Below are positions 39,308 to 46,841 of a stretch of DNA of 64,000 nt, one piece after another; the first letter of the stretch is position 1, and the number at the start of each line of letters is the position of its first letter. Position numbers and translations under genes: made by a program. The stretch is from contig JACPOK010000019.1 of NCBI GenBank assembly GCA_016191525.1, positions 372,001-436,000 on the forward strand. Reading direction: 5' to 3'. This stretch comes from Burkholderiales bacterium. GTDB lineage: Bacteria; Pseudomonadota; Gammaproteobacteria; Burkholderiales; Burkholderiaceae_C. The notes below the pieces were generated by a model that had not been told where the DNA came from, did no database searches, and worked only from the letters and a program-made list of their open reading frames with translations.

Positions 39308-40246
39308 TTGAGCGCCGATGCCGCACTGATCGAGAAATACCTCGAGCATGTGCGCGTCGAAAAGCGCCTGGCGCAGCGCACTGTCGAGCTTTATTCGCTG
39401 GACCTGCAAAAGCTTTCGGACAACGCGGCCAAGGCCGGCATGGCACTCACACGCGTGCAGAACGCGCACATCCGCCGCTGGGTGGCGCAGATGCACGGCG
39501 CGGGCCGCAGCGGCCGCGGCATCGCGCTGATTCTGTCCGGCTGGCGGGGCTTGTACACCTGGCTGGGCCGCGAAGGCCTGGTGCACAGCAACCCGGTGCA
39601 GGACGTGCGCGCCCCCAAGGCCGCCAAGCCGCTGCCCAAGGCGCTGGGCGTGGAAGACGCGGTGCAGCTGGCCAGCTACCACAACGAAGAAGCCGATCCC
39701 TGGCTGGAAGCGCGCGACGCGGCCATGGTGGAACTGCTCTATGGCTGCGGCCTGCGCGTGGGCGAACTGGTGGGGCTGGACGCCGTGGCCAGCGGCAGCG
39801 CGCGCGGCTGGATCGACCTCCAGGCCGGCGAGGCGCATGTGCTGGGCAAGGGCAGCAAGCGCCGCAGCGTGCCGGTGGGCAGCAAGGCGCTCCAGGCGCT
39901 GCGGCACTGGCTGGCCGTGCGCGGCGGGGAGGCCGGCAAGGACCAGCCCGCGCTGTTCACGGGGCGGCACGGCACGCGCCTCACGGCCCAAAGCGTGTGG
40001 CAGCGCCTGAAGCGCCGCAGCCTGCTGGCCGGGCTGGCCACGCCGGTTCACCCGCACATGCTGCGCCATTCATTCGCCAGCCACGTGCTTCAGTCCAGCA
40101 GCGACCTGCGTGCCGTGCAGGAACTGCTGGGCCACGCCAACATCACCACCACGCAGGTCTATACCCGGCTGGACTTCCAGCACCTGGCCAAGGCCTATGA
40201 CGCCGCGCATCCGCGGGCGCACCGCAAGGACGGCGATTCGGGCTAG
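39308..40246 (+). CDS. xerC: Site-specific tyrosine recombinase
   Basis: The 312-residue protein has an N-terminal SAM-like DNA-binding domain (LIEKYLEHVRVEKRLAQRTV) and a catalytic domain. The catalytic residues are intact: Arg in YGCGLRVGELV, HMLRHSFASH (HxxR), GHANITTTQVYTRL (His and the nucleophile Tyr). It resolves chromosome dimers at dif together with XerD. The start is a TTG at 39308, the only start that gives the family's N-terminus; no ATG is near. A large imperfect palindrome follows the gene. Confidence 0.9.
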   Translation: MSADAALIEKYLEHVRVEKRLAQRTVELYSLDLQKLSDNAAKAGMALTRVQNAHIRRWVAQMHGAGRSGRGIALILSGWRGLYTWLGREGLVHSNPVQDVRAPKAAKPLPKALGVEDAVQLASYHNEEADPWLEARDAAMVELLYGCGLRVGELVGLDAVASGSARGWIDLQAGEAHVLGKGSKRRSVPVGSKALQALRHWLAVRGGEAGKDQPALFTGRHGTRLTAQSVWQRLKRRSLLAGLATPVHPHMLRHSFASHVLQSSSDLRAVQELLGHANITTTQVYTRLDFQHLAKAYDAAHPRAHRKDGDSG

Positions 40247-40268
40247 GTCCTTCGCGTTGCGTCGCGTC

Positions 40269-40500
40269 GCGGCAGGCGGTATCCGGCAGGGCCTCACACT
40301 TCGGCGGTCCCCGCTTCGCGGTGACTTCGCCGGGATTTCCGGACTGGGACCGGCGTCGCGAAACTCACTGCGGGCCCTGAGGCCCCTCCGTTCAGACAGC
40401 CGCGACGAGTCAGTTCACGAAGCGCGCAGGCGCGCGCCCGGCCCCAGTCCGGAAATCCCGGCCGCCGCAGAGATCGGCCCTGCCGGATACCGCCTGCCGC
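40269..40500. repeat. 232-bp imperfect palindrome in the gap after xerC
   Basis: The 395-bp gap between xerC and the lipoprotein gene holds two nested perfect inverted repeats: 24 bp (40269-40292 with 40477-40500) and 19 bp (40330-40348 with 40443-40461). The loop between contains further imperfect pairing. No gene is evident inside. It could be a MITE-like or REP-like element, or a large RNA/cruciform structure. The rest of the gap shows nothing recognisable except AT-poor spacer and a weak leader before 40642. Confidence 0.75.
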
Positions 40501-40641
40501 GCCAGCCAGCGTGGTTGGATTCATCGCGTGCGCCAGCATTTCTGGAAAGGAGCGATCGAGAGGCGCGGTCCCGCCCCTGTCCTACATATAGCTGAGCAGT
40601 TCGGTCTTTAGCATGACCAATTCGCAGCCGAAGGGAAGGTC

Positions 40642-41448
40642 ATGCGCAGCTTCTTTAAATTTCTGGGGATGATGCTGTTTTCTGCCTGGCTAGCAGGCTG
40701 TGGTGGTGGGAGCTCCGACAGCGGTGCCGGTTCTGCTCAACCCGTTGCAGCGGGCACCGCGCGCGGGGTGTTCGGCGCGCCACGGCAGGAAGAAAAGTAC
40801 ACGACGCTCAACGCCCAAGGCAGCTTCGACCCCGCCGGCCATACGCTGACCTTCGCCTGGGCTTTGGTGGGCAGGCCCGCGGGCAGCACGCGCGGGCTGC
40901 AAAACGCCGATACCGTGAATGCATGGCTCGATCCCGACATGCCGGGTGACTACACCGCCTCACTTGTGGTGAGCAACGGTACGGTCCAGAGCCAGCCGAC
41001 GCTCGTGCCGTTCACGGTAATTCCCGACCCGGTATGGTTCAACAATATCGATGTGGTGCTGCATAACCCCAACGACCGGACGGAGAGCGGCACCACGTTC
41101 GTCAGTGTCACCGAACCGAAGAACTGGTACGTCACCACGCACGCCTTGTCGAATTACCCCGCACAAGTGCAGATGTTCTTCAACGGCGTTTCGCAGGGAG
41201 TCAAGACAGACGAACAGCGGCAGAACCTCGTGTATTCGACGACGACGATCAGCCGCCAGAGCGCCAACTTCGCTTACTCGGTGCCGCTATTCCCCATTGC
41301 GGGATATCCGGGCGGTGACTACACCGTGACGATGGTGATCAGTGCCGGGGGCAGGTCGACATCCACGGTGGCGGTGCTCACCTTCCCGGCCTGCGATGCC
41401 CCAGGCGCCGTGCCCGGCCCGCTGAGCCGGCCTTGCCCGCCGAACTGA
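40642..41448 (+). CDS. Predicted lipoprotein with PKD/Ig-like fold
   Basis: The 268-residue protein has a lipoprotein signal with lipobox LAGC (MRSFFKFLGMMLFSAWLAGC) followed by a Gly/Ser-rich linker GGGSSDSGAGS. The next part looks like a PKD or cadherin-type beta sandwich (DAQGSFDPAGHTLTFAWALV-like: LNAQGSFDPAGHTLTFAW, and PGDYTASLVVSNGTVQS). Such domains sit on the outer-membrane or periplasmic surface and bind partners or sugars. No catalytic motif is seen. The gene stands alone between the palindrome and a convergent signalling gene. Its codon use is slightly less GC-biased than its neighbours. Confidence 0.7.
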   Translation: MRSFFKFLGMMLFSAWLAGCGGGSSDSGAGSAQPVAAGTARGVFGAPRQEEKYTTLNAQGSFDPAGHTLTFAWALVGRPAGSTRGLQNADTVNAWLDPDMPGDYTASLVVSNGTVQSQPTLVPFTVIPDPVWFNNIDVVLHNPNDRTESGTTFVSVTEPKNWYVTTHALSNYPAQVQMFFNGVSQGVKTDEQRQNLVYSTTTISRQSANFAYSVPLFPIAGYPGGDYTVTMVISAGGRSTSTVAVLTFPACDAPGAVPGPLSRPCPPN

Positions 41449-41460
41449 TTCGGCGCGAAA

Positions 41461-43176
41461 CTAGCTGCCCAGCGTGAACACCGCCCGCTTGCTGTCGGCG
41501 GGCACGGCGGCCAGCAGGGCTTCCATGCGTTCCAGCACCCGGCCCGTGTCCATGCCGGAGGCCGCGGGCACCAGGGCCTGCGCCACGCGCACCTGGGCCA
41601 CCCATTCCAGCGGCTTGTTCTTGAAGGGCATCAGGCAGCGCGCGACCAGGCGCGGGCCGGCCGAGGCGGCGTCTTCGGTGCTGAGCGGGCCTTCCACCAG
41701 CACGCCGAAGCGGTGCTCCGACAGGCGCGCCACGCTGTCGATCTCGCGCGCGGCCGACAGCAGGCGGCCCGCCACTCGCAGCGGCATCTCGTCGGCGGCG
41801 GCGCGGTCGAAGTTGGTGCGGATCTGCTCGATGTTCACGATGTCCACGATGATCACCGCGCTCTGGAACTTCAGCCGCTGCGAGCGCGCCACCATGCGCA
41901 CCAGCCGCTCCATGAACACCGGCGCGTTGATGAGCCCGGTGGCCGGGTCGATGCGGTCCAGGCCCTGCACCCGCCGGTTGTGCTCGCGCCGGTGCTGGCT
42001 GCGCAGCATCAGGATCACCAGCAGCACCGGCAGCTCGATGGCGATGCCCAGCTGCATGCCGTGCATGGTGAGGAAGCTGATCGGGATCAGCCCGGCCAGC
42101 CGGGCCAGCGGGAACATCGCACCGATCATTACCGGCACCGAGCCCACCAGCAGCCAGATGCCGTAGCGGTCGCCGCGGCTGGCGGCCCAGACGATGCTCA
42201 TCGAGCCGGCCACGGTGGACAGCACGATGTACGGCACCATGATGCGGAAGCGGTTGGACGGCTCGGCCAGCATCACCGCCACGGCCGCCACCACGCTCAG
42301 GGCCGCGATGCCCAGCATCAGCCGGTACAGGCGCGGCGAGCGTTCCGGCATGGCCACCACGTGCGAGAAAAACCAGGCCAGCGAGCCCACGGCGAGCATG
42401 GGCAGCGCGATCGGCGCCACGTCGTTCCACCAGGGCCAGTTCGGCCACAGGTGAAGCCCGGCGATGCCGGTCATGGAAGCCTGCGTCAGGCCCATCAGCG
42501 CCACGCTCGCCGCATACAGCCCGTAAGCCGTGTCCCGCAGCGAGATGGCGCTCAGCGCCGCCAGCACCGCGGCCAGGCCGGCCAGGCCGAAATAAATGCC
42601 CAGGATCAGCGAGGTCCGCTGCTCGTTGCGGCTGAGGTAGCTTTCGCTCACGAACGACAGCGGGGCGCTGAAGCTGTGCGCGTTCTGCACCCGCAGCAGG
42701 TACTTGCGCGGCTCTTCGGCTGATACGGTCAGCGGCAGCAGCGGGTGGCGGTGCGGCACCGGCCAGCTGGCCACGGGCAGCGAATCCCCGGCCGATTGCG
42801 GCGCCCATTGGCCGACGCTGTCGGGCGTGTACAGCGTGACGCGGTCCACCGCGGAGTAGGGGACCTCAAGGTACCAGCGCTCCGAATCAGGCGCGGGCGG
42901 CACGGTGAAGCGGATCCACAGCGCCTTGCCGCTGCCCAGGTGGTAGATCGCGCCTTCGCGCGTCGGCGTCCATTCCAGGGTGGGAGAAGTCGCCACGTTG
43001 TCGGCCAGCGCGTCGCCGGCCGTGTCCATCCAGCTGTCGCCCCAGTCCAAGAGCGGCACAGGCTGACGCGCCGGATCGAGGTCCAGCACCGTGCGCGCGA
43101 GCGCGGGCGCCCCCAGCACGGCCAGCAAGAGCAGCGCGGCCCCCAACAGGCGGCGCGTGCCGGATATCAACCCCAT
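41461..43176 (-). CDS. 7TM-DISM receptor with degenerate GGDEF domain
   Basis: The 571-residue protein has a signal peptide (MGLISGTRRLLGAALLLLAVLGAPALA), a periplasmic 7TMR-DISMED2-like sensor domain (about 30-165), seven transmembrane helices (about 185-395), and a cytosolic diguanylate-cyclase-like domain (about 405-565). The GGDEF signature is replaced by SEHRF in ARLSEHRFGVLVEG, so it is unlikely to make c-di-GMP. The metal-binding Asp region (AVIIVDIVNIEQIRTNFDRAA) is recognisable. It may bind GTP or a partner as a signalling pseudoenzyme. It is divergent from the RlmI-like gene. Confidence 0.82.
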   Translation of the reverse strand: MGLISGTRRLLGAALLLLAVLGAPALARTVLDLDPARQPVPLLDWGDSWMDTAGDALADNVATSPTLEWTPTREGAIYHLGSGKALWIRFTVPPAPDSERWYLEVPYSAVDRVTLYTPDSVGQWAPQSAGDSLPVASWPVPHRHPLLPLTVSAEEPRKYLLRVQNAHSFSAPLSFVSESYLSRNEQRTSLILGIYFGLAGLAAVLAALSAISLRDTAYGLYAASVALMGLTQASMTGIAGLHLWPNWPWWNDVAPIALPMLAVGSLAWFFSHVVAMPERSPRLYRLMLGIAALSVVAAVAVMLAEPSNRFRIMVPYIVLSTVAGSMSIVWAASRGDRYGIWLLVGSVPVMIGAMFPLARLAGLIPISFLTMHGMQLGIAIELPVLLVILMLRSQHRREHNRRVQGLDRIDPATGLINAPVFMERLVRMVARSQRLKFQSAVIIVDIVNIEQIRTNFDRAAADEMPLRVAGRLLSAAREIDSVARLSEHRFGVLVEGPLSTEDAASAGPRLVARCLMPFKNKPLEWVAQVRVAQALVPAASGMDTGRVLERMEALLAAVPADSKRAVFTLGS

Positions 43177-43229
43177 CTTGGATGCTCCTCAACGCCTTAT
43201 TGTGCGCCCCCAGGCTGGACAATACGTCC

Positions 43230-44411
43230 ATGAAGACGATCCGACTCAAGCCCGGCAAGGAACGCTCCCTGCTGCGGCGCCACCCCTGGGTGTTCGATTC
43301 CGCCATCCTGCGCGGGGGCGGCGACGCGGGCGAGACCGTGCGGGTGGAGGGCTCCGAAGGGCAGTTCCTGGCCTGGGCGGCGTTCAGCCCGGCCTCGAAA
43401 ATCCGCGCGCGGGTGTGGAGCTTTGACGAGGCGCAGCGCATCGATGCTCCTTTTTTGGTAGCAGCCTGTGCACGCGCGGTGCGCGCCCGCGGCCTTTTTG
43501 ACATCCAGTCCGACGGCATGCGGCTGGTCCACGGCGAATCGGACAACCTGCCCGGTTTGATTGTCGACCGCTACGGCGATACGCTGGTCGCGCAGTTTCT
43601 CTCGGCCGGCGCGGAGCGCTGGAAAACCGTGATCGCCGATGCGCTGCTGGCTGAAACCGGGCTGCAGAAAATGTACGAGCGCTCCGACACCAATGCCCGT
43701 TCGCTGGAAGGCCTGCAGCCCGCCGCCGGCTGGCTGCGTGGCGAGGGGCCCACGGAAATCGTGCTGCGGGAACACGGCTGGAAGCTCTCGCTGGACATCG
43801 CCACCGGCCACAAGACCGGCTTCTACCTCGACCAGCGCGACAGCCGGCGCCGGTTTGCCGAGCATGCGCGGCGCCTGGCGTTCCAGCGGGTGCTCAATTG
43901 CTACTGCTACACCGGCGGCTTCACGGTGGCTGCGCTGGCCGGCGGAGCGGCGCACGTCACCTCGATCGATTCCTCCGGCCCGGCGCTGGAGCGGGCGGCG
44001 GCCAACGTGGCGCTGAACGGCTTCGAGGCAGCGCGCACGGAGTTCCTCGACGCCGACGTCAACGCCTCGCTGCGCCGGTTCATCGAGGAAGGCCGCACCT
44101 TCGACGCCATCGTGCTGGACCCGCCCAAGCTGGCGCCCACGGCCGCCCATGCCGAGCGGGCCGCCCGCGCCTACAAGGACATCAACCGGCTGGCGCTCAA
44201 GCTGCTGGCGCCCGGCGGCGTGCTGTTCACTTATTCCTGCTCGGGCGGCGTCAGCGCCGACCTGTTCCACAAGATCGTGGCCTCGGCCGGCGCCGACGCC
44301 GGAGTGGACGGCTACATCACCGAGCGCATGGGCGGCGCGCCCGACCACCCGATGACGCTGGAGTTCCCGGAAGGCGAATACCTCAAGGGGCTGGTGGTCG
44401 TCCGCAAGTAA
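43230..44411 (+). CDS. SAM-dependent rRNA cytosine methyltransferase, RlmI-like
   Basis: The 393-residue protein has an N-terminal PUA-like domain (RLKPGKERSLLRRHPWVFDSAI, residues 4-75) and a Rossmann methyltransferase domain. That domain carries VLNCYCYTGGFTVAALAGGA (SAM loop), IVLDPPKL (DPPK motif) and the late FTYSCSGGV with the catalytic Cys. RlmI-type enzymes make m5C in 23S rRNA. The ATG at 43230 starts exactly at the PUA domain. A dispersed repeat at 43446-43485 codes for APFLVAACARAVRA in the linker after the PUA domain. Confidence 0.87.
   Translation: MKTIRLKPGKERSLLRRHPWVFDSAILRGGGDAGETVRVEGSEGQFLAWAAFSPASKIRARVWSFDEAQRIDAPFLVAACARAVRARGLFDIQSDGMRLVHGESDNLPGLIVDRYGDTLVAQFLSAGAERWKTVIADALLAETGLQKMYERSDTNARSLEGLQPAAGWLRGEGPTEIVLREHGWKLSLDIATGHKTGFYLDQRDSRRRFAEHARRLAFQRVLNCYCYTGGFTVAALAGGAAHVTSIDSSGPALERAAANVALNGFEAARTEFLDADVNASLRRFIEEGRTFDAIVLDPPKLAPTAAHAERAARAYKDINRLALKLLAPGGVLFTYSCSGGVSADLFHKIVASAGADAGVDGYITERMGGAPDHPMTLEFPEGEYLKGLVVVRK
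43446..43485 (-). repeat. Dispersed element inside the RlmI-like gene
   Basis: On the minus strand the core is GCTACCAAAAAAGGAGC (43446-43462). On the plus strand it is read in frame as APFLVAACARAVRA. The murD copy gives [14 protein letters not shown], the same frame and nearly the same peptide in an unrelated protein. Confidence 0.75.
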
Positions 44412-44474
44412 CGACGGGAACGGGGGCATTGATTCCCCCGTAAACTGCCCCACCTTCGACGTTTTGGGCAGCAC

Positions 44475-45551
44475 ATGAGTCTCATCCCCGCCACCATCCT
44501 CACCGGCTTCCTGGGCTCCGGGAAGACCACGCTGCTCAAGCGCATCCTGGGCGAGGCGCACGGCCAGAAGATCGCCGTGATCGAGAACGAGTTCGGCGAG
44601 GAAAACATCGACGCCGACATCCTGGTCACCGAGTCCAAGGAACAGATCATCCAGATGAGCAACGGCTGCATCTGCTGCACCATCCGCGAAGACCTGCGCG
44701 AGACGCTGCAGCTGCTGGCGGCCAAGAAGCGCAAGGGCCTGCTGGACTTCGACCGGGTGGTGATCGAGACCACCGGCCTGGCCGACCCCGGCCCCGTGGC
44801 GCAGACCTTCTTCATGGACGACGAGATCGCCGAGAGCTACCTGCTGGACTCCATCCTCACGCTGGTGGACGCCAAGCACGCCGCCCAGCAGCTCAACGAC
44901 CGGCAGGAGGCGCGCCGCCAGGTGGGCTTTGCCGACCAGATCTTCATCAGCAAGACCGACCTGGTGCCCCTGCCCGAGACCGATGCGCTGATGCACCGCC
45001 TGAAGCACATGAACCCGCGCGCGCCGCAGAAGGCGGTGCACTTCGGCGAGGTTTCGCTGGCCGAGGTGTTCGACCTGCGCGGCTTCAACCTCAACGCCAA
45101 GCTGGACATCGATCCCGACTTCCTCAAGGAAGACGACCATGGCCACGAACACCACGATCACGGCCATGAACACGAGCATGGGGATGAACATGGGGCTTCG
45201 TGCGATCACCCTTCACACGCGCATGAGGGCCACGGCCACCACCATCACCACGACGACGATGTGAAGAGTTTCGTGTTCAAGTCCGACAAGGCCTTCGATG
45301 CCGCCAGGCTGGAAGACTTCCTGGGCGCCATCGTCAATATCTACGGCCCGCGCATGCTGCGCTACAAGGGCGTGCTGAGCATGAAGGGCACGGATCGCAA
45401 GGTCATCTTCCAGGGCGTGCACCAGCTCATGGGAAGCGACCTGGGGCCGCCCTGGGCCGAAGGTGAGAAGCGCAACAGCAAGATGGTGTTCATCGGCATT
45501 GACCTGCCCCGGGATATCTTTCTGCAGGGCCTGGAGCAGTGCCTGGTTTAG
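44475..45551 (+). CDS. CobW/COG0523 GTPase, probable metal chaperone
   Basis: The 358-residue G3E-family GTPase has the P-loop GFLGSGKTTLLKRIL near residue 10, the metal-binding GCICCTIREDL (CxCC) near residue 63, and a GTPase base motif SKTDL. A His/Asp-rich insert (about residues 219-260, many HxH repeats) precedes the C-terminal CobW_C domain. COG0523 proteins deliver zinc or another metal to target enzymes. Upstream I see no clear Zur operator. It is followed by dksA, as in several bacteria where both are tied to zinc supply, but this DksA is not the zinc-paralogue arrangement. Confidence 0.88.
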   Translation: MSLIPATILTGFLGSGKTTLLKRILGEAHGQKIAVIENEFGEENIDADILVTESKEQIIQMSNGCICCTIREDLRETLQLLAAKKRKGLLDFDRVVIETTGLADPGPVAQTFFMDDEIAESYLLDSILTLVDAKHAAQQLNDRQEARRQVGFADQIFISKTDLVPLPETDALMHRLKHMNPRAPQKAVHFGEVSLAEVFDLRGFNLNAKLDIDPDFLKEDDHGHEHHDHGHEHEHGDEHGASCDHPSHAHEGHGHHHHHDDDVKSFVFKSDKAFDAARLEDFLGAIVNIYGPRMLRYKGVLSMKGTDRKVIFQGVHQLMGSDLGPPWAEGEKRNSKMVFIGIDLPRDIFLQGLEQCLV

Positions 45552-45629
45552 GGGCGGTTCTGGGTTAGGCTAGCGCCTTCCCAAAAAGGGGGCGGGCGCC
45601 GGATGAATGTCTCGATTCTGCAACTTAAC

Positions 45630-45676
45630 GGTTTGCCCCTGGGCAAGCCTTCACTGGAGGGGCGTGAAAAGCCCCT
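45630..45676 (+). promoter_or_regulatory. Tandem hairpins in the cobW-dksA gap
   Basis: GGTTTGCCC at 45630-45638 can pair with GGGCAAGCC at 45641-45649, and AGGGGC at 45658-45663 with GCCCCT at 45671-45676. They lie ahead of a TATAAC at 45707-45712. They may terminate the GTPase transcript or structure a dksA leader. No other gene is visible in the 255-bp gap apart from a possible leader peptide. Confidence 0.45.
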
Positions 45677-45720
45677 GCCGGCGGGCCTCCGGGTGGGCAA
45701 TCAGGGTATAACTCGCACTC

Positions 45721-45810
45721 ATGAAGGCGTTTCATCACCAGAAAAAGGCAGGTCGGCGGGTCTCATCGCAGCCCACGCCAGTGCCGCCAGCGCGAGGAGA
45801 CAGGAAGTGA
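45721..45810 (+). CDS. Possible 29-residue leader peptide overlapping the dksA start
   Basis: An ATG at 45721 opens a 29-codon basic peptide beginning MKAFHHQKKAGRR. Its TGA (45808-45810) overlaps the GTG of dksA as GTGA. A TATAAC at 45707-45712 lies 8 bp before this ATG, so the message could start at or near the A of the ATG. This is too short for statistical support and may be chance. Confidence 0.25.
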   Translation: MKAFHHQKKAGRRVSSQPTPVPPARGDRK

Positions 45811-46802
45811 AGTCCCAAACCAAGACGCCAGGCAAGGCGCACAAACCGGCGGCCAAAGCCAAGCCGGCCGCCAAGCCCGTGGTGAAGAAACCCGTCAAGG
45901 CGGCGGCCAAACCCGCTGGTAAAACCAAGCCCGCGGCCAAGGCCGCGGTGAAGAAGGCGCCGGCCAAGAAGGCGGCGCCCGCCAAAAAGGCGCCGGCCAA
46001 GTCCGTCAAACCGGCGGCCAAGGCCAGCACCAAAAAGGCTGTGCCCCCGCCCAAGTCCAAGGCTCCCGCCAAGGCACCCGCTCCCAAAGCCAAGGCGACA
46101 CCCATCAAAGCAAGTACAAAATCCGCCGCCGGGGCCAAAGTCCCGGCTCCCATCCGGCCCGAACCGCCCAAGCCCGTCCTTGTGACCCAGGCCGGGGCCC
46201 CGGCGCGTGCCACGAAACCCTCGGCCCGGCTGGCCCAGATCACGGTGCCCTCCATGGCCCAGTCTGTGGCTTCCACCGCGGCCAAATCAAGCTACACACA
46301 CACAATGCCTCCCGCAGTCCTGCCCGCACCTCCCCTGGTCGCGATCAAGAAAGACCCCAAGCTCGCCAACAACTGGAAAACCAAGTCGGCCGAGCAGCTG
46401 GGTGACGCCGAAGTCCTGGCCATGCCCGACTCGGAATACATGAACGACAAGCAGATGGCGTTCTTCCGCCTGAAGCTGGTCCAGCTGAAGACCGACATCC
46501 TCAACAGCGCCGGCGAGACCACCGAGCACCTGCGCGAGGACACCGTCATCGTCCCCGACCCGGCCGACCGCGCCACCATCGAGGAAGAGCACGCGCTGGA
46601 GCTGCGCACCCGCGACCGCGAGCGCAAGCTGCTGAAAAAGATCGAGCAGTCGATCGGCCGCATCGACGCGGGCGACTACGGCTACTGCGACGAAACCGGC
46701 GAGCCCATCGGCGTCGGCCGCCTGCTGGCCCGGCCCACCGCCACCCTGTCACTGGAAGCGCAGCAGCGCCGCGAGCTCAAGCAGAAGATGTTCGGGGACT
46801 GA
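45807..46802 (+). CDS. dksA: RNA-polymerase-binding regulator DksA with long Lys/Ala/Pro-rich N-terminal tail
   Basis: The 331-residue protein has an N-terminal low-complexity tail of about 150 residues rich in Lys, Ala and Pro (KPAAKAKPAAKPVVKKP style), resembling histone H1. A 60-residue linker follows, then the DksA core (about 210-325) with the coiled coil and the acidic tip region. The zinc-finger region reads DYGYCDETGEPIGVGRLLAR then TATLSLEAQQRRE: only one of four ligand Cys remains, with Thr, Ser and Ala in the others. Most betaproteobacterial DksA proteins share this. It modulates RNA polymerase with ppGpp. The GTG at 45807 has GAGGAGACAGGA upstream. Confidence 0.88.
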   Translation: MKSQTKTPGKAHKPAAKAKPAAKPVVKKPVKAAAKPAGKTKPAAKAAVKKAPAKKAAPAKKAPAKSVKPAAKASTKKAVPPPKSKAPAKAPAPKAKATPIKASTKSAAGAKVPAPIRPEPPKPVLVTQAGAPARATKPSARLAQITVPSMAQSVASTAAKSSYTHTMPPAVLPAPPLVAIKKDPKLANNWKTKSAEQLGDAEVLAMPDSEYMNDKQMAFFRLKLVQLKTDILNSAGETTEHLREDTVIVPDPADRATIEEEHALELRTRDRERKLLKKIEQSIGRIDAGDYGYCDETGEPIGVGRLLARPTATLSLEAQQRRELKQKMFGD

Positions 46803-46841
46803 CCCCCGGCCGGTTTTTTCTCGCCGCCGCATACGCACCTC

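Noticed and set aside
40247..40641. A small protein gene within the gap after xerC
   Set aside because: The open frame there runs through the palindrome, starts inside xerC and has no family features.
44475..46802. A zinc-starvation island (cobW plus zinc-free dksA paralogue)
   Set aside because: No Zur-like operator was found, and the DksA form with a single Cys is the normal one in betaproteobacteria. The pairing is probably not a zinc-stress unit.
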